Below are positions 7,794 through 15,136 of a stretch of DNA of 35,099 bases, piece by piece. Position numbers and translations under genes: made by a program. Positions within the stretch are counted from its first letter, which is position 1. Every line of letters begins with the position of its first letter. Source of the DNA: Bacteroidia bacterium (GTDB taxonomy: Bacteria > Bacteroidota > Bacteroidia > 2-12-FULL-35-15); the NCBI GenBank assembly GCA_020051175.1, contig JAGVJJ010000055.1, forward strand, positions 1 through 35,099. The letters run 5' to 3'. The notes beneath the pieces were generated by a model, which worked only from the letters and a program-made list of their open reading frames with translations, did not search any database and was not told where the DNA came from.

Positions 7794-9701
7794 ATGAGTG
7801 TTACAATATCAGAGTTTAAGGAACAATTGTTGAAAATCACGGATGCCCGTGAGAAGATTAAAGCGATACAAAATTTTGTATGGCCTGCTACGGAATCATT
7901 TCCCAATGCCCTTGTATTAAAGGAGAACCTGGAACTGCTGAACGAGGCATTCAGGCTTGCTGAAGAAGCAAATGACAAGAGCGGCCTTGGTTATGGCTAC
8001 ATTAATATGTCCTTTATCGGACTGCATATAACCCAGGATCCGAAGACTTTTGAAAATTTTGATAAGGGAACACGTTTGCTTAAGGAGATTGGTGATACAT
8101 GGGGATATGGCCGCGCACTTAATTCAATGGCTTATTCATTATCTACCATAGGCCGGTATGACGAAACGCTGAAGTATGCTTTTGAAGCTTTAAAGCATGC
8201 TGAAGAAATTCAGCATGTTGAGTCAATGGGTTGGGCCAACTATGCTCTTGGTGTATTTTATTTTGATTTAAAAGATTATTCATCCTCCGAATATTATTTC
8301 AAAAAAGGTTTCGATATTTTCCAATCGGATGAAAAAAATGTATTGCCTACAGCCAGGTGCCGGAGTGGGCTGGGTAGTGTTTTTATGGCTACGAACCGAT
8401 TGGATGAGGCTTTTGAACATGTCCGGCTTTCGGCAGAAGGTTATCGTAAGATAAACAATGTAATGGGCGAAAGCCGGGCATTAAACGATTTGGGTGTTTT
8501 ATTAAGAATGAAGGGACTATACGCTGATGCAGAAAGCACTTTAAAACAAAGCCTTGCTCTCAGGGAAAATCTAAAATACTACCAGGGTTTAATTACATCT
8601 TGTTTTGAGCTGGGAACGCTTTACTTAATGGAAAAACGCTATGAAGAGGCGAGAGACTTTCTATATCGCGCCCTGGGTATTGCTTCGGATATTAAATCAA
8701 AACCTAAGCTTTACCAGATCCATGAAATGCTTGGCGAGGTATACAAGCAAACCAATAACATGGAAAAAGCGCTTGAGCACAAGGAGAAGTTTTTTGAGCT
8801 GAAAACAGAGGTTGCCGGTGAACAGGCTGCCAATAGGGTAAAGCACTTACAAACCCAATATGCTACTGAGAAATCGGAAAAGGAAACGGAGATTCACCGG
8901 CTCAAAAATGTGGAGCTGAAAAAGGCGTATAAAGAAATTGAGGAGAAGAATAAAAGTATTCTGGATAGCATCAATTATGCGAGGCGTATTCAGCAGGCGA
9001 TATTACCCAGTGAGCAGGAGATGAAGGCGCTTCTGACGGAGTCCTTTGTTTTGTATATACCCAAGGATGTTGTAAGTGGAGACTTTTATTGGATCCAGTC
9101 GAAAGGGAGCAAGGTGCTGTTTGCAGCTGTGGATTGTACCGGACATGGGGTGCCGGGCGCATTCATGAGTATGATTGGAAATACAATGTTGAATGAAATC
9201 GTAAATGGGAAAGGTGTTGTGAGCCCGGGCGGAATTTTAAAACAGCTGCGTGAAGGAATTATAAAATCGTTGAAACAAACCGGCAGCACTGGTGAAAACC
9301 AGGATGGTATGGACATAGCTCTTTGTTCACTTGATGGAAACATTCTGGAGTTTGCAGGGGCCAATAATCCTTTGTGGATTATTAGTAATGGCGAATTCAG
9401 GGAAATAAAGGCCGATAAGCAACCCATTGGAATTTATTACGGGGAAACAAAGCCGTATACCAATCATACGGTGGAACTGCGAAAGGGTGATTGTGTGTAT
9501 ATATTTACTGACGGATACGCAGACCAGGTAGGTGGCAGCGCAGAAAAAAAGTTCAAGTACAAACAGCTGCAGGAGCTGATTGTAGCTAACCATAAGTTAG
9601 CTATGGAACAACAAAAGGCTTTGTATTTTGACGCAATTGATAAATGGAAAGGAAACCTGGAGCAGGTGGACGATATACTTCTTATTGGAGTAAGGTTATA
9701 A
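7794..9701 (+). CDS. TPR-repeat protein with SpoIIE-type PP2C phosphatase domain
   Basis: 635 residues with no signal peptide or membrane segment, so probably cytoplasmic. Residues ~1–350 form an array of TPR-like helical hairpins (repeated G-x-A-L-x-x-L-G-x-x-Y patterns). Residues ~350–405 are a charged coiled coil leading into S-I-N-Y-A-R-R-I-Q-Q-A-I-L-P, a linker typical of Bacteroidota SpoIIE proteins. The phosphatase (~410–635) has the metal aspartates D430 (S-G-D-F-Y-W), D447 (V-D-C-T-G-H-G-V-P-G-A), D-G-M-D and the terminal V-D-D-I-L. Family knowledge suggests dephosphorylation of a serine/threonine phosphoprotein such as an anti-sigma-factor antagonist in a partner-switching pathway. 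No partner is encoded nearby. It stands 122 bases after the efflux operon and is probably independent. Confidence 0.92.
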   Translation: MSVTISEFKEQLLKITDAREKIKAIQNFVWPATESFPNALVLKENLELLNEAFRLAEEANDKSGLGYGYINMSFIGLHITQDPKTFENFDKGTRLLKEIGDTWGYGRALNSMAYSLSTIGRYDETLKYAFEALKHAEEIQHVESMGWANYALGVFYFDLKDYSSSEYYFKKGFDIFQSDEKNVLPTARCRSGLGSVFMATNRLDEAFEHVRLSAEGYRKINNVMGESRALNDLGVLLRMKGLYADAESTLKQSLALRENLKYYQGLITSCFELGTLYLMEKRYEEARDFLYRALGIASDIKSKPKLYQIHEMLGEVYKQTNNMEKALEHKEKFFELKTEVAGEQAANRVKHLQTQYATEKSEKETEIHRLKNVELKKAYKEIEEKNKSILDSINYARRIQQAILPSEQEMKALLTESFVLYIPKDVVSGDFYWIQSKGSKVLFAAVDCTGHGVPGAFMSMIGNTMLNEIVNGKGVVSPGGILKQLREGIIKSLKQTGSTGENQDGMDIALCSLDGNILEFAGANNPLWIISNGEFREIKADKQPIGIYYGETKPYTNHTVELRKGDCVYIFTDGYADQVGGSAEKKFKYKQLQELIVANHKLAMEQQKALYFDAIDKWKGNLEQVDDILLIGVRL

Positions 9702-9717
9702 TGTATTGCTCAAATAA

Positions 9718-10413
9718 TTAATACAAGTCAGTTATCAATTCCAGTTCTTTGGGTTTTAGAATTATTATCTTTCTTCCTTCAGTGCGAATAATTTTGCGTA
9801 GTTTAAAATCTTGTAGCATTCTTACAAGTGTTTCTTCTGCGGTTCCTACATAATTTGCCAGATCGTTGCGTGAAATATTGATTACAGAAGGTTTTTCAGG
9901 GTTATTATCGTTGGAGTATTTTTTGTTTAAGATTAATAAGCTTAACGCTACTCTTTCTCTTACAGGCTGGTGCGCAAAAACGGATATTTTGTTCGTCCAC
10001 ACAGTAAACTCATGACTCAGGTTAACAAGCAGGCGATTTGAGAGAACAAGTGAATTTTCCAGTACCCTTTGGAAATAGTATCGTGGAATGAATGAAACTA
10101 CGCTGTTTTCAAGTGCAGCGGCCGAAACCGGATGCGGTTCTCCGCAAATAATCGGTCGGTATCCCATACTTTCACCTTTGCTGTATATGTAGACAATCTG
10201 CTCTTTGCCGTCTTTGTTGGTTTGATAAATTTTTATTTTTCCTTTTCTCAAAATGTACACACCCTTAGAGTAGCTGTTTTCCTTATAAAGTAACTTGCCT
10301 TTTTTAATCTCCTTACGGCTCATATTGTCTTTTAACAGCCTGAATTCGTTTTTTGGTAGTCCTTCCAGCAAGGAGGTGGTTTTAAAATGATATTTTTCTA
10401 TTAAGAATGTCAT
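9718..10413 (-). CDS. Crp/Fnr-family transcriptional regulator
   Basis: 231 residues, family length. An N-terminal cyclic-nucleotide-binding-like beta-roll (~20–130) contains Y-I-L-R-K-G-K-I-K-I-Y and I-C-G-E-P-H-P. A long dimer helix follows, then a winged helix with the recognition region N-I-S-R-N-D-L-A-N-Y-V-G-T-A-E-E-T-L-V-R (~180–199). There is no cluster of four Cys, so an FNR-type iron–sulfur sensor is unlikely. Whether it binds a nucleotide cannot be told. It is divergent from the trehalose gene, with an FNR-box-like palindrome in between, and convergent with the SpoIIE gene. Control of itself and of trehalose synthesis is inferred. Confidence 0.93.
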   Translation of the reverse strand: MTFLIEKYHFKTTSLLEGLPKNEFRLLKDNMSRKEIKKGKLLYKENSYSKGVYILRKGKIKIYQTNKDGKEQIVYIYSKGESMGYRPIICGEPHPVSAAALENSVVSFIPRYYFQRVLENSLVLSNRLLVNLSHEFTVWTNKISVFAHQPVRERVALSLLILNKKYSNDNNPEKPSVINISRNDLANYVGTAEETLVRMLQDFKLRKIIRTEGRKIIILKPKELELITDLY

Positions 10414-10417
10414 GAAA

Positions 10418-10425
10418 CGAAATTA
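10418..10425 (-). promoter_or_regulatory. Possible -7 element of the Crp/Fnr gene
   Basis: Minus-strand TAATTTCG (10425–10418) differs from TAnnTTTG at one base and lies just before the ATG at 10413. There is no good -33 element. The FNR-like palindrome is centred 36.5 bases upstream of its last base. Confidence 0.35.
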
Positions 10426-10445
10426 AACTAAAAAAAACATACCGG

Positions 10446-10463
10446 GGTTGATATATGTCAACC
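10446..10463. promoter_or_regulatory. FNR-box-like operator
   Basis: GGTTGA (10446–10451) and TCAACC (10458–10463) form a perfect inverted repeat around TATATG. Its core TTGAT-ATAT-GTCAA (10448–10461) matches the FNR consensus TTGAT-N4-ATCAA except at one position. It is the natural candidate site for the adjacent Crp/Fnr regulator. Confidence 0.6.
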
Positions 10464-10483
10464 ATTTATTCTGAATCACTGCC

Positions 10484-10491
10484 TAATTTTG
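10484..10491 (+). promoter_or_regulatory. -7 element of the trehalose transcript
   Basis: TAATTTTG fits TAnnTTTG exactly. No TTTG is found 19–21 bases upstream. That position is flanked by the FNR-like palindrome centred 36.5 bases upstream of the element's last base, which suggests an activator-dependent promoter. The predicted leader is about 158 bases. Confidence 0.5.
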
Positions 10492-10530
10492 CAATTATGT
10501 TTAGTTTTTCATTAATGTTTATTGGTTAAA

Positions 10531-10578
10531 CTGGGAGCTACCGGAGTGTAATTTGCTCCGGTAGTACCTTCCAGTTTT
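10531..10578 (+). terminator. GC-rich hairpin with T-rich tail in the leader of the trehalose gene
   Basis: CTACCGGAG (10538–10546) pairs perfectly with CTCCGGTAG (10556–10564). CTGG (10531–10534) can also pair with CCAG (10571–10574), and TTTT-GA-TTTT follows at once. No plus-strand gene ends upstream, so it lies inside the leader of the downstream gene or ends a short separate RNA. It may act as an attenuator. Confidence 0.5.
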
Positions 10579-10652
10579 GATTTTATCACCTTTTTCTTTC
10601 TCTGTCTTATTTTATTGTTCTCAGGCAGGAATAGTGATTTTACCCTTTTATT

Positions 10653-12875
10653 ATGCATAAAAACAGATTAATACTTGTTTCTAATCGCTTGCCTTTCAAA
10701 ATAACAGAAAGGAACGGCCGGATTGAGTTTTTGCCAAGTTCCGGAGGTTTGGTAACAAGTATTACGTCCTATGTTCACAAAAAAAATAGTAGCAGTGGTT
10801 TTGATCAATCAGATTGCCCTATATGGGTAGGTTCTTCTGACATTGGGAAGAGATATTTTTATGAGCATTTTCCTAATGAAGGCGTATTTCATGATGGTTA
10901 TAAGCTTGCTCCGGTTCACATACCGGCATCGATGCATGATAAATTTTATAATGGTTTTTGTAATGATACAATATGGCCTTTATTCCACTACTTTCCATCT
11001 TACGCAAAGTTTGTCGATGAATATTACGATATGTATCAAAAGGTAAATAAACTCTTTTGCGAAAAAGTTATTGAGATTTATGAGCCTGGAGATATTATCT
11101 GGATTCATGATTATCATCTAATGCTTTTGCCGGCTTTGCTCAGGAAAAAGTTGCCCAATGCAACTATTGGCTTTTTTCTTCATATTCCATTTCCGTCCTT
11201 TGAATTGTTCCGATTGCTGCCGAGCCGGTGGCGAAGAGAAATACTGCTTGGGTTGCTGGGTGCGGATGTTATAGGTTTCCACACGAATGATTATGTTCAG
11301 AGTTTTTTAAAATCAATACGTCAGATTCTGGGTTATGATAATATGCTACGGGTAGTTGCAACACCTGAAAGAAGTATAACTGTTGATGTTTTTCCAATTA
11401 GTATAGACTATCATAAGTTTAATGATGCGCTTTTATCCAATGAAATATTTACCGAGAAGAATAAAATAAAAAAAAGATTATACGATGCTAAATTGATTAT
11501 TTCAGTAGACCGTTTGGATTACGCGAAAGGCTTAATTAACAGGTTGGAAAGCTTTGACCTGTTTCTTAGTAAATACCCGGAGTATAAGAAAAAGGTAGTA
11601 TATATACTTCTTGTTGTTCCATCCAGGGATATTATTGCGAAGTATAAAGAAACTAAAAGTGATATTGAAGGTGTTGTAAGCCGAATAAATGGGAAATATG
11701 GCGGAATCGGTTGGACTCCTGTTATTTATCAGTATAAAACACTTGATTTTAAAAAATTGCTGGCTCTCTATACTGCAGCGGATGTAGCATTAATAGTGCC
11801 AATGCGTGATGGGATGAATCTGGTTGCCAAAGAGTTTGTCGCAAGCCGATCTGATAGGAGAGGGGTATTGATCTTAAGTGAAACTGCCGGAGCGGCTGCG
11901 GAACTTGGAGGGGCAATTCTAGTAAATCCGAACGATAGGCTTGAAATAGCGGAATCATTAAATATTGCTTTGTCTATGCCGGTCGAGGAGCAGGTGCATC
12001 GTAATGATACTATGAGAACCCGGCTTAGGGAATATGACGTTATGAAGTGGGCTGAGGATTTTATTTCACAATTGCTTGAAAGGAAGGCTAAACAGGAAAC
12101 GTTGAAGGTTAAAGAAGTTACAGGACATACCGAAAATTCAATTTGTATAAATTATTCGAAAGCTTCCAAACGATTACTATTCCTTGATTACGATGGCACT
12201 CTTGTTCCTATGGCAGCATTTTCCCACCAGGCTGTTCCTGATAAGAATCTTATTAATTTATTGACTGCGTTGGCCGAGGATAAAAAGAATGATATTGTTA
12301 TCAGTAGCGGCCGAACGATGGATACACTTGAAAAGTGGTTTGGACATATCCCGGTGCATCTTGTGGCTGAGCATGGTGCCTTTTATAAAGGGCATGGAAT
12401 GGATTGGCTTCAGACAATTCCTGTAGGTTCCGGCTGGAAGCCTGCCGTAATTCCCATTATGTCGCAGTTTACTGATAGGTGTGCCGGCACCTGGGTCGAA
12501 GAAAAAAATCTTTCAGTCGCATGGCATTACCGCAATGCGGAAAAGGACTTGGGTTTTCTGCGTTCCAGGGAACTTGTCAATGCACTTCTTGAGCTTTCAT
12601 CGCATTTGGATTTCCAGATTATTGAAGGAAAGAGGGTTGTTGAGGCTAAAGCGCGTGGAATTAATAAGGGGGTGGCGGCAGCTGTTTGGCTAAAAGAAAA
12701 CCAGTGCGATTTCATACTTGCCATAGGGGATGATAAAACAGATGAAGATTTATTTCGTGTGATTCCTGCATCACAATATTCAATATTGGTTGGTTTGAAG
12801 CAAAGCCGTGCCAAATATAATTTTAAGCAACAGCAGGATGTTTTGGATTTACTGGATAAATTAAACAGGCTTTAA
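10653..12875 (+). CDS. otsAB: Fused trehalose-6-phosphate synthase / trehalose-6-phosphate phosphatase
   Basis: 740 residues made of two complete enzymes. Residues ~1–475 are a GT20 glycosyltransferase (OtsA) that joins glucose from a nucleotide sugar to glucose-6-phosphate. Visible motifs are V-S-N-R-L-P at the N-terminus, H-D-Y-H-L-M-L-L-P, D-R-L-D-Y-A-K-G-L-I-N-R and D-G-M-N-L-V-A-K-E-F. Residues ~500–740 are a HAD-superfamily phosphatase (OtsB) with D512-x-D514-G-T and the metal site G-D-D-K-T-D (692–697), which removes the phosphate to give trehalose. One polypeptide therefore makes the osmoprotectant from UDP- or ADP-glucose. Upstream are a possible activator site and a leader hairpin. 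Both active sites look intact. Confidence 0.96.
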   Translation: MHKNRLILVSNRLPFKITERNGRIEFLPSSGGLVTSITSYVHKKNSSSGFDQSDCPIWVGSSDIGKRYFYEHFPNEGVFHDGYKLAPVHIPASMHDKFYNGFCNDTIWPLFHYFPSYAKFVDEYYDMYQKVNKLFCEKVIEIYEPGDIIWIHDYHLMLLPALLRKKLPNATIGFFLHIPFPSFELFRLLPSRWRREILLGLLGADVIGFHTNDYVQSFLKSIRQILGYDNMLRVVATPERSITVDVFPISIDYHKFNDALLSNEIFTEKNKIKKRLYDAKLIISVDRLDYAKGLINRLESFDLFLSKYPEYKKKVVYILLVVPSRDIIAKYKETKSDIEGVVSRINGKYGGIGWTPVIYQYKTLDFKKLLALYTAADVALIVPMRDGMNLVAKEFVASRSDRRGVLILSETAGAAAELGGAILVNPNDRLEIAESLNIALSMPVEEQVHRNDTMRTRLREYDVMKWAEDFISQLLERKAKQETLKVKEVTGHTENSICINYSKASKRLLFLDYDGTLVPMAAFSHQAVPDKNLINLLTALAEDKKNDIVISSGRTMDTLEKWFGHIPVHLVAEHGAFYKGHGMDWLQTIPVGSGWKPAVIPIMSQFTDRCAGTWVEEKNLSVAWHYRNAEKDLGFLRSRELVNALLELSSHLDFQIIEGKRVVEAKARGINKGVAAAVWLKENQCDFILAIGDDKTDEDLFRVIPASQYSILVGLKQSRAKYNFKQQQDVLDLLDKLNRL

Positions 12876-12962
12876 GTAAGCTCAGAGTGGAACAAACTTT
12901 AATACTGCTACCCGATTAATATCCAAAGCTCTTCCTTATTATAAAAAGCACAATAAATTTAT

Positions 12963-12970
12963 TAATTTCG
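12963..12970 (+). promoter_or_regulatory. Weak -7-like element before the CLC gene
   Basis: TAATTTCG, one base from TAnnTTTG, ends 13 bases before the ATG at 12984. No clear -33 partner is seen, so this is tentative. Confidence 0.25.
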
Positions 12971-12983
12971 TCCCTACTGTAAA

Positions 12984-14765
12984 ATGGATAAGTTCCTGAA
13001 GCTATATGAAAAAATTATAGATTGGCTTAGCACAAAGCTAACACCAAAGCAGATCCTTGTTGTTTCAAGTATCCTGGTGGGACTTACAGCCGGTATGGCT
13101 GCTGTGATCCTTAAAACAGCGGTTTACTACATCCACCATTTTATTACATCCGACTACAATATTCCCTACCAGTATATTTTGTATACTGTTTTTCCGCTTA
13201 TAGGTATTTTAATAACTGTATGGTTTGTGCAAAAGCATTTGCAGGGAAAACTTGGAAGAGGTACCGCTAATATTTTGCATGCTATTGCAAAAAAAGGAAG
13301 TTTCCTGCCAAAGGATCAAATGTATTCCCATGTTGTAACAAGTGCTATTACAGTTGGGTTGGGTGGCTCGGCAGGATTGGAGTCCCCCATAGTTGTTACA
13401 GGCTCTGCAATTGGCTCAAATTATGCTAAAACACACCATATAAATTATAAGGATCGTACCTTGTTGCTGGCTTGTGGCGCGGCAGCAGGAATTGCCGCAG
13501 CATTCAACGCACCTATTGCAGGGGTTTTGTTTGCACTGGAGGTATTGTTGTTTGATGTTTCTATCACAGCATTTATTCCGCTTATTATTGCTGCAGCTGC
13601 CGGTGCATTGCTCTCACGGATTATACTGAAGGAGGACTCCTTATTGTCCTTTAAAACAATTCTTCCCTTTGATTACCATAATGTCCCGTACTACATAATA
13701 CTTGGTTTGCTGGCAGGCTTTGTTTCTGTGTACTATTCGCGTGTTTACATTAAAATTGAGTCTTTTCTTAAACCCAAAAGGAAGAAGGTATATAAGAAAG
13801 CGATATTTGGTGGCGTTTGTCTTGCAATATTGATACTTTTTTTTCCTTCTCTTTTTGGTGAAGGTTATGAAAGTATAAAATCACTTGCGGAGCATAATCC
13901 TGAAAAGCTGTTTGAACACAGTATTTTATCTGTGTTTATCACAAAGTGGTCCATTGTTATCTTCATCCTGATGGCAATGTTTTTGAAAACGGTTGCAGCT
14001 GCAATAACAATAGGAAGTGGTGGTAACGGAGGAAATTTTGCGCCCACACTTTTTGTTGGCGCTTATCTAGGCTTTGCTTTTTCCTATATGTTAAACCTGC
14101 TGGGAATTACCAATGCTCCTACAGGTAATTTTACGCTTGTTGCCATGGCGGGTATTCTGAGTGGTGTATTTCATGCACCACTTACTGCTATATTCCTTAT
14201 TGCTGAGCTTACAGGAGGTTATGAGCTTATGATCCCTTTAATGATTGTTTCCTCCTGCAGCTATATGATTTGCAAGTATTTTGAGCCGTATTCAATGGAT
14301 GTGAAACGCCTGGCGAAGCGTGGCAATATTTTAACTGCTGATAAGGATAAAAATATTCTTACTTCGTTGAAGCTTTCCAGTCTGATAGAAACAGACTTCC
14401 AGCTGGTGTCCCCTTATGCTACGCTGGGAGAGCTTGTAGAAATGATTTCAAGTTCGAAACGGAATATTTTCCCTGTTGTTTCAAATGGTGCGTTGTTGGG
14501 CGTTATCGTACTTGATAATGTGCGGGAGATTATGTTTAAGCACGATATGTATGAAACCGTGTATGCCAAAGAGCTGATGCGCAAACCTCCCGCAACAATA
14601 TCCGTAGATGAGCGAATGGAATTTGTAATGAAAAAATTTGATGAAACAGGTGCCTGGAACCTTCCGGTTTTAAACGATGGAAAGTATGTTGGCTTTATCT
14701 CTAAATCAAGCATCTTTGTTCAATACCGTAACCAGTTGATAAAAACCACAGGTGAGTTTATTTAA
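12984..14765 (+). CDS. CLC-family chloride channel/transporter with C-terminal CBS pair
   Basis: 593 residues: a CLC membrane domain (~20–440, about 17 helices) and two CBS domains (~465–590) in the cytoplasm. Selectivity-filter motifs are present: G-S-A-G-L-E-S-P (128–135, gating glutamate E133), G-N-G-G-N-F-A-P (347–354), and G-R-G-T at 91–94 where many CLCs have G-S-G-I-P. At the position of the internal proton glutamate of E. coli ClcA (E203) this protein has V187 (L-E186-V187). The same substitution is found in animal CLC channels, so strict Cl-/H+ exchange is doubtful. The CBS pair may sense adenine nucleotides. It lies 108 bases after the trehalose gene; a shared role in osmotic adaptation is possible but speculative. 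Confidence 0.93.
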   Translation: MDKFLKLYEKIIDWLSTKLTPKQILVVSSILVGLTAGMAAVILKTAVYYIHHFITSDYNIPYQYILYTVFPLIGILITVWFVQKHLQGKLGRGTANILHAIAKKGSFLPKDQMYSHVVTSAITVGLGGSAGLESPIVVTGSAIGSNYAKTHHINYKDRTLLLACGAAAGIAAAFNAPIAGVLFALEVLLFDVSITAFIPLIIAAAAGALLSRIILKEDSLLSFKTILPFDYHNVPYYIILGLLAGFVSVYYSRVYIKIESFLKPKRKKVYKKAIFGGVCLAILILFFPSLFGEGYESIKSLAEHNPEKLFEHSILSVFITKWSIVIFILMAMFLKTVAAAITIGSGGNGGNFAPTLFVGAYLGFAFSYMLNLLGITNAPTGNFTLVAMAGILSGVFHAPLTAIFLIAELTGGYELMIPLMIVSSCSYMICKYFEPYSMDVKRLAKRGNILTADKDKNILTSLKLSSLIETDFQLVSPYATLGELVEMISSSKRNIFPVVSNGALLGVIVLDNVREIMFKHDMYETVYAKELMRKPPATISVDERMEFVMKKFDETGAWNLPVLNDGKYVGFISKSSIFVQYRNQLIKTTGEFI

Positions 14766-14773
14766 ACTAAAAT

Positions 14774-15127
14774 TTAGTCCTTTTCCCACCGTTCAAAGTG
14801 TGTTAAAAGCCCCTTAATGTTATCATACCCGACAGGGTTGGCGGAATGTATGATCCACTTTGGTAATTTCAGGTTGTTGTCAATGCAATAATTTACAAGC
14901 CATTTCGCGCAATCGAATCCTGTTCGCGTATCGGTGTCGCCTAAATCATGATCAAAGGAAATAATCTCGGGTAAACCATTCTGGCTGATCCAGTTTACAA
15001 ATTGCTGGTAATCCCTTACTATTATCCAGTCCTGTAAATACAGGCTGGTATTAAAATGGCTTTCCCTAACAAATGCAGAGGCTTCATAAGGGTTTCGTAT
15101 ATCATCCAGGAATAAATAGGCTTTCAT
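14774..15127 (-). CDS. Small cREC-like (cyclic-phosphate-processing receiver-fold) protein
   Basis: 117 residues, a single compact alpha/beta domain. Conserved-looking features are L-F-L-D-D-I-R-N-P at the N-terminus, S-F-D-H-D-L-G in the middle, T-G-F-D-C-A-K-W-L, and a C-terminal H-S-A-N-P-V-G-Y-D-N-I. This pattern matches the family called cREC, a receiver-like fold proposed to process cyclic phosphates. I assign it from memory of the motifs, and its biochemical role is not established. It follows the ribonucleotide reductase with a 9-base gap on the same strand, so the two are probably cotranslated. It is convergent with the CLC gene (8-base gap). Confidence 0.75.
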   Translation of the reverse strand: MKAYLFLDDIRNPYEASAFVRESHFNTSLYLQDWIIVRDYQQFVNWISQNGLPEIISFDHDLGDTDTRTGFDCAKWLVNYCIDNNLKLPKWIIHSANPVGYDNIKGLLTHFERWEKD

Positions 15128-15136
15128 GATTCTAAG

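Noticed and set aside
14766..14778. ACTAAA-A-TTTAGT palindrome between the convergent CLC and cREC-like genes
   Set aside because: It is only a 6-base AT stem that overlaps the end of the cREC-like gene. It is too weak to call a terminator.
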